The position numbers and the translations under genes are program-made. The notes under the pieces were generated by a model. It saw only the letters and a list, made by a program, of their open reading frames with translations, made no database searches and was not told where the DNA came from. Below are positions 1 to 5,587 of a stretch of DNA of 11,265 nucleotides, one piece after another. Each line of letters begins with the position of its first letter. Position 1 is the first letter of the stretch. The DNA comes from Nitrospirota bacterium (GTDB taxonomy: Bacteria; Nitrospirota; Thermodesulfovibrionia; Thermodesulfovibrionales; Dissulfurispiraceae), in contig JACREW010000127.1 in NCBI GenBank assembly GCA_016212685.1, forward strand, positions 1 to 11,265. The letters are read 5' to 3'.

Positions 1-161
1 ACAAGGAAGAGACGATAAAGAAAAGGCTCGAGGTTTATAACGCGCAGACCGCGCCGCTCATCGATTACTACGGCAAGAAGAATATATTGAAATCAGTTTC
101 CGGGACAGGAAGCATCGACGACATATTCAAGAAGGTCTGCGATGCATTAGGTCTTAAATAG
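1..161 (+). CDS. adk: Adenylate kinase, C-terminal end (partial at the window's 5' edge)
   Basis: The frame whose codons begin at base 3 is open for 52 codons and ends in TAG at 159-161. It contains ETIKKRLEVYNAQTAPLIDYY and then a run ending in DDIFKKVCDALGLK. This is the typical C-terminus of bacterial adenylate kinase: an arginine-containing helix, the 'T.PLIDYY...G.L' segment, and a last helix after a 'G.GSIDDIF' turn. The enzyme interconverts AMP + ATP and 2 ADP in the cytoplasm. APS reductase makes AMP from every APS reduced, so adenylate kinase next to sat and apr fits a role in returning that AMP to the ADP pool. The start, P-loop and lid lie outside the window and cannot be checked. 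The single visible arginine codon is AGG, as in the apr and qmo genes. Only 52 residues are visible, but the motif is distinctive. Confidence 0.85.
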   Translation, partial: KEETIKKRLEVYNAQTAPLIDYYGKKNILKSVSGTGSIDDIFKKVCDALGLK

Positions 162-186
162 ATATTTCAAATATTGCTTTGAAAAT
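162..186 (+). other. AT-rich dyads between adk and sat
   Basis: Directly after the adk stop lies ATATTT-C-AAATAT (162-174), a perfect 13-base dyad. It overlaps a second arrangement, TTTCAAA (165-171) paired with TTTGAAA (178-184) across a six-base loop. The second one could form a weak stem but lacks a following T-run, so it is a poor intrinsic terminator. It could be an operator or promoter-region structure for sat, or simply AT-rich spacer. No convincing -35/-10 pair was found in the 57-base gap. Confidence 0.3.
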
Positions 187-218
187 ATACAAAAATAATT
201 AAACAGGAGGAATCAATA

Positions 219-1418
219 ATGTCTTTGATTAAACCCCACGGTTCAGACGAACTAAATCCGCTATATGTATATGACACGGCTGAAAATGAAGCACTGCAGA
301 AAGAAGCTAAAGGTCTGGCTTCTATTGTTGTGAGTTCAGCTACTGCAGCTAATGCAGTTATGCTTGGCGGCGGTTATTTCAACCCGCTAACAGGCTACAT
401 GAATAAGGCCGATGCTCTTTCCGTTGCTGCAGATATGAAAACAACAGCCGGTTTGTTCTGGCCTGTTCCCATTTTAAACCTCGTGAAAGATGCAGGCTCA
501 ATCAAAGCGGGCGAACGTATTGCACTGAGAGATCCGAATGTTGAAGGCAATCCTGTACTGGCCGTTATGGATGTAAAGACGGTTGAAGAATTCAGCGATG
601 CGGATATGGCGTTGATGTCTGAAAAAATTTACCGTCCCAGCCCTAAAGAAGCGCATCCGGGTGTTGAAGCATTTAACTCTCAAGGCAAAGTATGTCTTTC
701 CGGTCCGATCAAAGTGCTGAACTTCTCATATTTCCAGGATGAATTCCCGGACACCTTCCGTACCGCGGTTGAAATCCGTAACGAAATCGTTGAGCGCGGC
801 TGGAAGAAAGTTGTTGCTTTCCAGACTCGCAACCCGATGCATTTGGCTCACGAAGAACTTTGCCACATGGCAATGGATCGTTTAGGTTGTGATGGTCTGG
901 TCATTCACATGTTGTTAGGTAAACTGAAAAAGGGTGATATCCCGGCGCCTGTCCGTGATGCCGCGATCCGTAAAATGGTTGAGCTGTACTTCCCGCCGAA
1001 CAGTGCAATGGTTACGGGTTACGGTTTCGATATGCTGTATGCCGGTCCACGCGAAGCTGTATTGCACGCTGTATTCCGTCAGAACATGGGCGCAACTCAC
1101 TTTATTGTCGGTCGTGACCATGCAGGCGTAGGCGATCACTACGGTCCATTCGATGCGCAAACCATATTCGATAATGAGGTTCCTGCCGGCGCGCTGAAAA
1201 TTGAGATCTTCAAGGCTGACCACACCGCATACTCGAAGAAACTGAACAAGGTTATGATGATGTGCGAAGCGCCCGATCATACAAAAGAAGACTTTGTTCT
1301 GCTTTCAGGCACCAAAGTTCGTGAAATGTTAGGTAAGGGCATTGCGCCGCCTAAAGAATTCTCACGGCCTGAAGTTGCAGAGATTCTTATTAAATATTAT
1401 CAGAGTCTTGAAAAATAA
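219..1418 (+). CDS. sat: ATP sulfurylase (sulfate adenylyltransferase), dissimilatory type
   Basis: The 399-residue product is a homo-oligomeric-type Sat of normal length for the prokaryotic single-polypeptide enzyme, with no APS-kinase domain. It catalyses ATP + sulfate = APS + PPi in the cytoplasm. Visible active-site elements are QTRNPMH (202-208) with the paired histidines H208 and H211, LLGKLKKGD (232-240), GRDHAGVG (298-305) and SGTKVR (363-368). The start is set by AGGAGGA at 205-211, seven bases before ATG. The region SKKLNK...CEAPDH (339-354) corresponds to where some Sat enzymes bind zinc with Cys/His, but only one Cys and one His are left, so a zinc site is unlikely. Residue 209 is Leu where Arg is common in this motif. 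Arginine codons are 14 of 15 CGN, opposite to the apr and qmo genes. From memory the protein resembles Sat of purple sulfur bacteria such as Allochromatium closely; this was not aligned. Identification is firm; the transfer idea is inference. Confidence 0.97.
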   Translation: MSLIKPHGSDELNPLYVYDTAENEALQKEAKGLASIVVSSATAANAVMLGGGYFNPLTGYMNKADALSVAADMKTTAGLFWPVPILNLVKDAGSIKAGERIALRDPNVEGNPVLAVMDVKTVEEFSDADMALMSEKIYRPSPKEAHPGVEAFNSQGKVCLSGPIKVLNFSYFQDEFPDTFRTAVEIRNEIVERGWKKVVAFQTRNPMHLAHEELCHMAMDRLGCDGLVIHMLLGKLKKGDIPAPVRDAAIRKMVELYFPPNSAMVTGYGFDMLYAGPREAVLHAVFRQNMGATHFIVGRDHAGVGDHYGPFDAQTIFDNEVPAGALKIEIFKADHTAYSKKLNKVMMMCEAPDHTKEDFVLLSGTKVREMLGKGIAPPKEFSRPEVAEILIKYYQSLEK

Positions 1419-1510
1419 ATTCATGAAGATTTTCAGGGCATATTTATGAAGGATTGGCCGAGAAGGTCTAGATTAAAACCCATAAGTATCCGGAAGGTGT
1501 ATAGATAAAC

Positions 1511-1589
1511 AAAAAGGCGATAGGCAATGGGCTATAGGTGATAGGAAAAAAATCTATAGCCTATGACCTATAACCTATTGCCTGTTTTT
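1511..1589. repeat. Imperfect long palindrome built of ATAGG/CTATAGG units, possible terminator
   Basis: Arm 1522-1545 (AGGCAATGGGCTATAGGTGATAGG read in two parts, AGGCAATGGGCT and ATAGGTGATAGG) matches the reverse complement of 1560-1583 at 21 of 24 positions, with a 14-base A-rich loop. An A5 run (1511-1515) before and a T5 run (1585-1589) after the arms extend the symmetry and make it usable as a bidirectional terminator. Inside, the short unit (C)TATAGG/GATAGG repeats several times, which suggests a dispersed palindromic element rather than a gene-specific terminator. I do not recognise a named family. It sits about 90 bases after the sat stop. Confidence 0.65.
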
Positions 1590-1645
1590 AATGGAAGGGG
1601 AGGTGAAAGCGGAAGCATCAAACAGAGAGTTTAAGCAAAATGGTT

Positions 1646-1676
1646 TTGACATCAGGCAGTAAATACGAATTTCAAT
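1646..1676 (+). promoter_or_regulatory. Candidate sigma-70-like promoter for aprBA (weak)
   Basis: A perfect TTGACA -35 hexamer lies at 1646-1651. The best -10 candidate, TTCAAT (1671-1676), is 19 bases further on and is poor. The position fits: it is downstream of the palindrome that may end the sat transcript and upstream of the dyad and aprB ribosome binding site. Only the -35 is good, so this is a low-confidence call. Confidence 0.25.
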
Positions 1677-1678
1677 AG

Positions 1679-1695
1679 GCATCACACAGTGATGC
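1679..1695. promoter_or_regulatory. Perfect dyad GCATCAC-ACA-GTGATGC upstream of aprB
   Basis: Seven-base arms GCATCAC and GTGATGC are perfectly complementary around ACA. The site lies just downstream of the candidate promoter and 26 bases before the aprB start, a place suited to an operator or a 5'-UTR hairpin. Its core CACACAGTG differs at one of nine positions from CACACTGTG upstream of qmoC (7875-7883). No regulator family could be assigned; the half-sites do not match the FNR consensus TTGAT. Confidence 0.4.
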
Positions 1696-1705
1696 TAATA
1701 AAATC

Positions 1706-1716
1706 AAGGAGGAGGT
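1706..1716 (+). promoter_or_regulatory. Ribosome binding site that fixes the aprB start
   Basis: AAGGAGGAGGT is a very strong Shine-Dalgarno sequence ending five bases before ATG 1722. It is the reason to reject the upstream in-frame GTG 1689 or ATG 1692, which would translate this site into a Ser-Arg-Arg-Arg run absent from AprB proteins. Confidence 0.9.
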
Positions 1717-1721
1717 TGCAT

Positions 1722-2141
1722 ATGCCAAGTTTTGTAATTACGGAAAAATGTGACGGATGCAAGGCCCAGGACAAGACTGCATGCCAGTATATTTGTCCTC
1801 ACGATTTGATGGCCCTCGACAGGGAAAAGATGAAGGCGTACAATCAGGAGCCGGAGCAGTGCTGGGAGTGCTTTAACTGTGTAAAGATCTGCCCTCAGCA
1901 GGCCATCGAGGTAAGGGGTTATTCAGACTTTGTTCCACTTGGATCCAGCACTATCCCGCTTAGAGGTACTGATTCTATCATGTGGACAATCAAGTTCAGG
2001 AACGGAATACTCAAAAGATTCAAGTTCCCGATCAGGACTACTGCAGAAGGCTCTGTTGAACCGTATGCAGGCAAGCCAGCGCCTGATTTCGCAACACTTA
2101 AACAGCCGGGATTCTTTAACGGGCCGGCCAGAACAGAATAA
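1722..2141 (+). CDS. aprB: Adenylylsulfate (APS) reductase, beta subunit
   Basis: The 139-residue product is the two-cluster ferredoxin-like subunit that passes electrons to the FAD of AprA. It begins MPSFVITEKCDGCK, the classic AprB start. Eight cysteines are present: C10, C13, C21 and C25 in CX2CX7CX3C, and C47, C50, C53 and C57 in CX2CX2CX3C. They give two [4Fe-4S] clusters by the usual cross-sharing of the last Cys. The seven-residue spacing C13-C21 is the AprB-type insertion. Residues from about 68 to the end (FVPLGSS..., ending FFNGPARTE) form the C-terminal extension that in known structures wraps around AprA. The in-frame extension to 1689 is rejected because it would translate the ribosome binding site. 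aprA follows after 23 bases, so the two are co-transcribed. All seven arginine codons are AGR. Confidence 0.97.
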   Translation: MPSFVITEKCDGCKAQDKTACQYICPHDLMALDREKMKAYNQEPEQCWECFNCVKICPQQAIEVRGYSDFVPLGSSTIPLRGTDSIMWTIKFRNGILKRFKFPIRTTAEGSVEPYAGKPAPDFATLKQPGFFNGPARTE

Positions 2142-2164
2142 TACAGAATAGGAGGAGCATATAA

Positions 2165-4168
2165 ATGGAAAAAGAAACTTGCACGTTTTCTTATTGTCAG
2201 AAGCCCGAAGTAACCGAAGTTGAATGTGATCTCCTGATCATGGGTGGCGGTATGGCAGGATGCGGCGCTGCTTTTGAAGGAGCCCGCTGGGCAAATGAAA
2301 AGGGCTTGAAGATTGTCATGGTTGATAAAGCAGCGACAGACAGAAGCGGCGCGGTCGCAATGGGTCTGTCTGCCATTAATACTTATGTCGGCGAGAATAA
2401 GGTGGCCGATTATGTCAAATATGTAAGAAATGACCTGATGGGCATCATCAGGGAAGATCTTGTATTCGACCTCGGCAGACACGTTGATAATTCCGTTCAG
2501 CTCTTTGAAGAGTGGGGACTTCCGATCTGGAAGAGGGGCGATGACGGGTTCTCCCTCGACGGCTTTCAGGCAGCTGAGGCCGGAAAGAAGGCATTAAAAG
2601 ACGGCGGAACACCGGTAAGATCCGGTAAATGGCAGATAATGATCAACGGTGAATCATACAAGGTTATTGTTGCCGAGGCTGCAAAGAAAGCCCTCCAGAC
2701 CAACAGGGAAGCAACCGGCATGGCGCAGAACCATTTTGAAAGGGTATTCATTGTTAAGGCTGTAATGGATACAAATGGGAAGAACGTAGCAGCAGCTATC
2801 GGGTTCAGCACAAGAGAAAATAAGATCTATTCCTTTAAGGCTAAGGCCATGATTTGCGCAACTGCCGGAGCGGTTAATTGCTTCAGGCCGAGATCGGTCG
2901 GCGAAGGCATGGGAAGAACATGGTACCCTGTGTTTAGCAGCGGTTCAGGTTATGCCTTCGGAATGCAGGCAGGAGCGGAGCTTACCTTGATGGAAAACAG
3001 GTTCGTACCGGCAAGATTTAAAGATGGTTATGGTCCTGTCGGCGCATGGTTCCTTTTCTTCAAGGCAAAGGCTACAGACAGCTTCGGAGAAGACTATTGC
3101 ACAAACAAGGAATATTTTGACGACGCAGTAGCCAGATATGGAGATTATGCAAAAGGTCTCGGCACTGCTATCAGGAACCATCTCATGATGAGGGCGATGA
3201 AGGACGGCAAAGGCCCGATCCTCATGAGGACACATGAGGCGATGGAGGCTTTAGGAAAAGACTTCACTGAGAAGCTCGGTGAAAAAGAAGGCAAAAAGAA
3301 GATGAAACACCTTGAGGCAGAGGCATGGGAAGACTTTCTCGATATGGCTATCGGACAGGCATCCATATGGGCGGCAAATAATATTGAGCCTGATAAGACT
3401 CCTTCTGAAATTATGCCGACAGAGCCGTATCTCCTCGGTTCACATGCAGGCTGCGCAGGGTTCTGGGTAAGCGGCCCGGGCGATCTTCCAGGCACACCGG
3501 AGCACTACAGTTGGGGATATAACAGAATGTCAACTGTGCCCGGTCTTTTTATGGCCGGCGATGTTGTCGGAGCATCAGGCCATAAGTTTTCATCAGGTTC
3601 ACATGCAGAGGGCAGACTTTGCGCCAAGTCCGCAATAGCATATATCCTCGATCATCCGGACTACAAGCCGTCGCCTAAAATGTCTCTTGAGGAGATTGCG
3701 GCTGAACTCTATCTGCCGTTTGAGATATATGAAAAACATAAAGTATACACAACAGCCCCTGAAATTAACCCTAATTATATTAGTCCAAAAGCGCTTCAGT
3801 TAAGACTGATGAAGATCGCTGACGAGTATTTTGGCGGGTGTGCAACATGGTATATGACCTCAAAGACAATGCTTGAGATGGGACTTCAGAAGCTTGAGAT
3901 GCTCAAAGAGGATGCTGCTAAGATGGCGGCAAAAGACCTCCATGAGCTCTTAAGGTGCTTTGAAAACTATCACAGAATTCTGTCGGTAGAGGCGCATGCA
4001 AGGCATATCCTCTTTAGGGAGGAGTCCAGATACCCGGGTTATTACTACAGGGGCGACTACAACAAGATTGATGATGAGAACTGGAAGTGCTTCACAAACT
4101 CGAAGTACAATAGCGAGACTCATGCATGGGAATTCAAAAAGGTTCCCTATGTCCAGATGTATCCGTAG
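2165..4168 (+). CDS. aprA: Adenylylsulfate (APS) reductase, alpha subunit
   Basis: The 667-residue flavoprotein catalyses APS + 2 electrons = sulfite + AMP in the cytoplasm, with AprB as electron partner. The FAD-binding GGGMAGCGAA (27-36) is followed by the AprA-typical DRSGAVAMGLSAINTY (59-74). More FAD contacts lie around GASGHKFSSGSHAEGR (469-484). W253, R284 and H427 fall where the Archaeoglobus active-site residues Trp234, Arg265 and His398 are expected, with shifts of 19, 19 and 29; this rests on recalled numbering. The C-terminal ILSVEAHARHILFREESRYP (605-624) is a family hallmark. Length is normal. The start has AGGAGGAG at 2150-2157, seven bases before ATG. A strong terminator follows 13 bases after the stop, so qmo need not be on the same transcript. 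Arginine codons are 27 of 28 AGR. Sequence alone does not tell a reductive from an oxidative enzyme here. Confidence 0.98.
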   Translation: MEKETCTFSYCQKPEVTEVECDLLIMGGGMAGCGAAFEGARWANEKGLKIVMVDKAATDRSGAVAMGLSAINTYVGENKVADYVKYVRNDLMGIIREDLVFDLGRHVDNSVQLFEEWGLPIWKRGDDGFSLDGFQAAEAGKKALKDGGTPVRSGKWQIMINGESYKVIVAEAAKKALQTNREATGMAQNHFERVFIVKAVMDTNGKNVAAAIGFSTRENKIYSFKAKAMICATAGAVNCFRPRSVGEGMGRTWYPVFSSGSGYAFGMQAGAELTLMENRFVPARFKDGYGPVGAWFLFFKAKATDSFGEDYCTNKEYFDDAVARYGDYAKGLGTAIRNHLMMRAMKDGKGPILMRTHEAMEALGKDFTEKLGEKEGKKKMKHLEAEAWEDFLDMAIGQASIWAANNIEPDKTPSEIMPTEPYLLGSHAGCAGFWVSGPGDLPGTPEHYSWGYNRMSTVPGLFMAGDVVGASGHKFSSGSHAEGRLCAKSAIAYILDHPDYKPSPKMSLEEIAAELYLPFEIYEKHKVYTTAPEINPNYISPKALQLRLMKIADEYFGGCATWYMTSKTMLEMGLQKLEMLKEDAAKMAAKDLHELLRCFENYHRILSVEAHARHILFREESRYPGYYYRGDYNKIDDENWKCFTNSKYNSETHAWEFKKVPYVQMYP

Positions 4169-4181
4169 TTAAATGTTTTTT

Positions 4182-4211
4182 GGGGAGGGCATTGCCCTCC
4201 CCTTTCTCTTT
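4182..4211 (+). terminator. Intrinsic terminator after aprA
   Basis: A perfect nine-base stem GGGGAGGGC (4182-4190) / GCCCTCCCC (4194-4202) closes a three-base loop and is followed by TTTCTCTTT. It starts 13 bases after the aprA stop. It should end or attenuate the aprBA transcript before qmoA. Confidence 0.85.
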
Positions 4212-4221
4212 CGGGTTTAGT

Positions 4222-4293
4222 TGTCACCCTGAGCGAAGCGAAGGGGCTCAAGATTTGTAAATGCGAGGATTCTTCGCTTAGCTCAGAATGACA
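4222..4293. repeat. Dispersed-type inverted repeat (TGTCACCCTGAGCGAAGCGAAGG family)
   Basis: The left arm starts TGTCACCCTGAGCGAAGCGA (4222-4241) and the right arm ends TTCGCTTAGCTCAGAATGACA (GCTTAGCTCAGAATGACA at 4276-4293). The left arm and the reverse complement of the right agree at 19 of 22 positions, with a middle of about 22 bases. From general knowledge this 'CCCTGAGCGAAGCGAAGG...TTCTTCGC...CTCAGAATGACA' element is scattered between genes in many unrelated bacteria, with no settled function. Here it fills most of the apr-qmo gap and leaves little room for a recognisable qmo promoter. Confidence 0.75.
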
Positions 4294-4325
4294 AGCGGTG
4301 TTCTTATGGAATAAGGAGGAAAAAC

Positions 4326-5585
4326 ATGGCAGATAACAAAAAGGTTTTAGTAATAGGCGGCGGTTTCAGCGGGCTTACCGCGGCAGTGGAGACTGCAGAG
4401 GCAGGGTTTGACGTTGTCATAGTCGAGAAGACCCCTTTTTTAGGAGGCAGGGTCACACAGCTCAATAAATATTTTCCAAAGCTCTGTCCGCCGAATTGCG
4501 GGCTTGAGATAAACTTCAAGAGGATTAAGAATAACGCAGATATTACATTCCACACGCTTGCAGAGGTCGAGAAAATATCGGGGCAGGAAGGCAGTTATGA
4601 TGTCACTGTTAAGGTAACTCCCCGATTTGTCAATGACAAGTGCGTTGGATGTAACGCGTGCGCTGAGGCATGTCCGGTCGAAATCCCGAATGAATTTAAT
4701 TTTGGTATGGATAAAACAAAGGCCGCTTATATTACGCATAATCAGGCATTTCCTTTCAAGTATGCAATAGACGGCAGATACTGTAAAGGAGCATCCTGCG
4801 CGAAGTGCGTCGAGGCATGCAAGTACGATGCTATTGACCTTGATATGAAGCCTGAAATTGTCAGCCTTAATGTGAGTTCAGTTGTGCTTGCAACAGGATG
4901 GGATTCATATGACGTCTCAAAACTCGATAATCTCGGCGGCGGCAAGATTGCCAACGTCATTACAAATATGATGATGGAGAGGCTGGCGTCTCCAAACGGC
5001 CCGACATCCGGAAAAATACTCAGGCCTTCCGACGGCAAGCCTGTCCAGAATATCGCCTTTGTCCAGTGCGCGGGGAGCAGGGATGAGAATCATCTCCCTT
5101 ACTGTTCATATATCTGCTGCATGGCGTCCATGAAGCAGGCAACCTATCTCAGGGAGCAGTATCCGGATTCGACAGCAAGAATTTTCTACATTGATTTAAG
5201 GACGCCGGGCAGGTACGAACAGTTCTACTGGAAGGTTAAGGACGACCCTAAAGTATCATTCACAAAGGGCAAGGTTGCAAAGATTACCGAAGACCCTGAA
5301 ACAAAGGATGTTATTGTCGAGGCCGAAGATATTCAGTTAGGCAAAAAGATAAAGGCAAAGTTCGATATGGTAGTGCTTGCGGCAGGCATGGTGCCTTCTA
5401 CAAAGGCGTCAAAAATACCGGGTGACATAACATATACAGCGGACGGGTTTGTGGTGTCCTCTTCATTGAAGAAAGGCATATATGCCGTGGGCGCTCTCAA
5501 GAGCCCTGTTGATGTCTCGATGTCTGTGCAGGATGCGACAGGAGCTGCCATCAAGAGCATTCAGAGCGCAAGGAGGTCTAAATAG
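4326..5585 (+). CDS. qmoA: Quinone-interacting oxidoreductase subunit QmoA (HdrA-like flavoprotein)
   Basis: The 419-residue protein is an HdrA-like subunit of the QmoABC complex, which connects the menaquinone pool and APS reductase; it sits on the cytoplasmic face. The N-terminal FAD motif is VLVIGGGFSG (7-16), then GGRVTQLNKYFPKLCPPNCGLE (C54, C58). A ferredoxin-like insert follows: CX2CX2CX3C at C106, C109, C112 and C116, and CX4CX2CX3C at C153, C158, C161 and C165. The HdrA/Qmo signature QCAGSRDENHLPYCSYICCMAS spans 247-268. The second FAD part is VVLAAGMVPS (349-358), ending with YAVGALKSPVDVSMSVQDAT (386-405). The start has AAGGAGGA at 4313-4320, five bases before ATG. The last codons (ARRSK) also encode the ribosome binding site of qmoB, two bases downstream, so translation is probably coupled. 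The two Cys4 motifs may differ from Desulfovibrio QmoA (see findings). Arginine codons: 12 of 13 AGR. Confidence 0.96.
   Translation: MADNKKVLVIGGGFSGLTAAVETAEAGFDVVIVEKTPFLGGRVTQLNKYFPKLCPPNCGLEINFKRIKNNADITFHTLAEVEKISGQEGSYDVTVKVTPRFVNDKCVGCNACAEACPVEIPNEFNFGMDKTKAAYITHNQAFPFKYAIDGRYCKGASCAKCVEACKYDAIDLDMKPEIVSLNVSSVVLATGWDSYDVSKLDNLGGGKIANVITNMMMERLASPNGPTSGKILRPSDGKPVQNIAFVQCAGSRDENHLPYCSYICCMASMKQATYLREQYPDSTARIFYIDLRTPGRYEQFYWKVKDDPKVSFTKGKVAKITEDPETKDVIVEAEDIQLGKKIKAKFDMVVLAAGMVPSTKASKIPGDITYTADGFVVSSSLKKGIYAVGALKSPVDVSMSVQDATGAAIKSIQSARRSK
5570..5577 (+). promoter_or_regulatory. qmoB ribosome binding site inside the end of qmoA
   Basis: AAGGAGGT lies within the last codons of qmoA, ten bases before the qmoB ATG at 5588. 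The qmoA stop (5583-5585) is between the two, a layout that favours translational coupling and equal amounts of QmoA and QmoB. Confidence 0.8.
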
Positions 5586-5587
5586 AA

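Larger units (their letters stand above)
1419..1721. other. 303-base gene-free interval between sat and aprB
   Basis: No credible gene was seen on either strand. The interval holds, in order: about 90 bases of plain AT-rich sequence, a long imperfect palindrome (1511-1589), a purine-rich stretch, a TTGACA hexamer (1646-1651), a perfect 7-bp dyad (1679-1695) and the aprB ribosome binding site. It therefore looks like a transcription boundary: an end for the sat transcript and a separate start for aprBA. The upstream GTG/ATG codons at 1689 and 1692 belong to the dyad and are not used as starts (see aprB). Confidence 0.6.

Noticed and set aside
162..210. Promoter for sat in the adk-sat gap
   Set aside because: TTGAAA at 179-184 and TATACA at 186-191 exist but cannot be paired with partners at a proper spacing. 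The gap is AT-rich, so such hexamers are expected by chance.
498..1280. Several antisense and overlapping frames inside sat
   Set aside because: All are contained in sat, lack ribosome binding sites and show no recognisable domain.
1689..1721. Upstream in-frame GTG/ATG extension of aprB
   Set aside because: The extension would translate AAGGAGGAGG as Ser-Arg-Arg-Arg. The strong ribosome binding site and the classic MPSFV start fix the gene at 1722.
1919..2482. Antisense open frame of 187 codons across the aprB-aprA junction
   Set aside because: It covers the conserved ends of both apr genes and the aprA ribosome binding site, and its translation shows no domain. A shadow frame.
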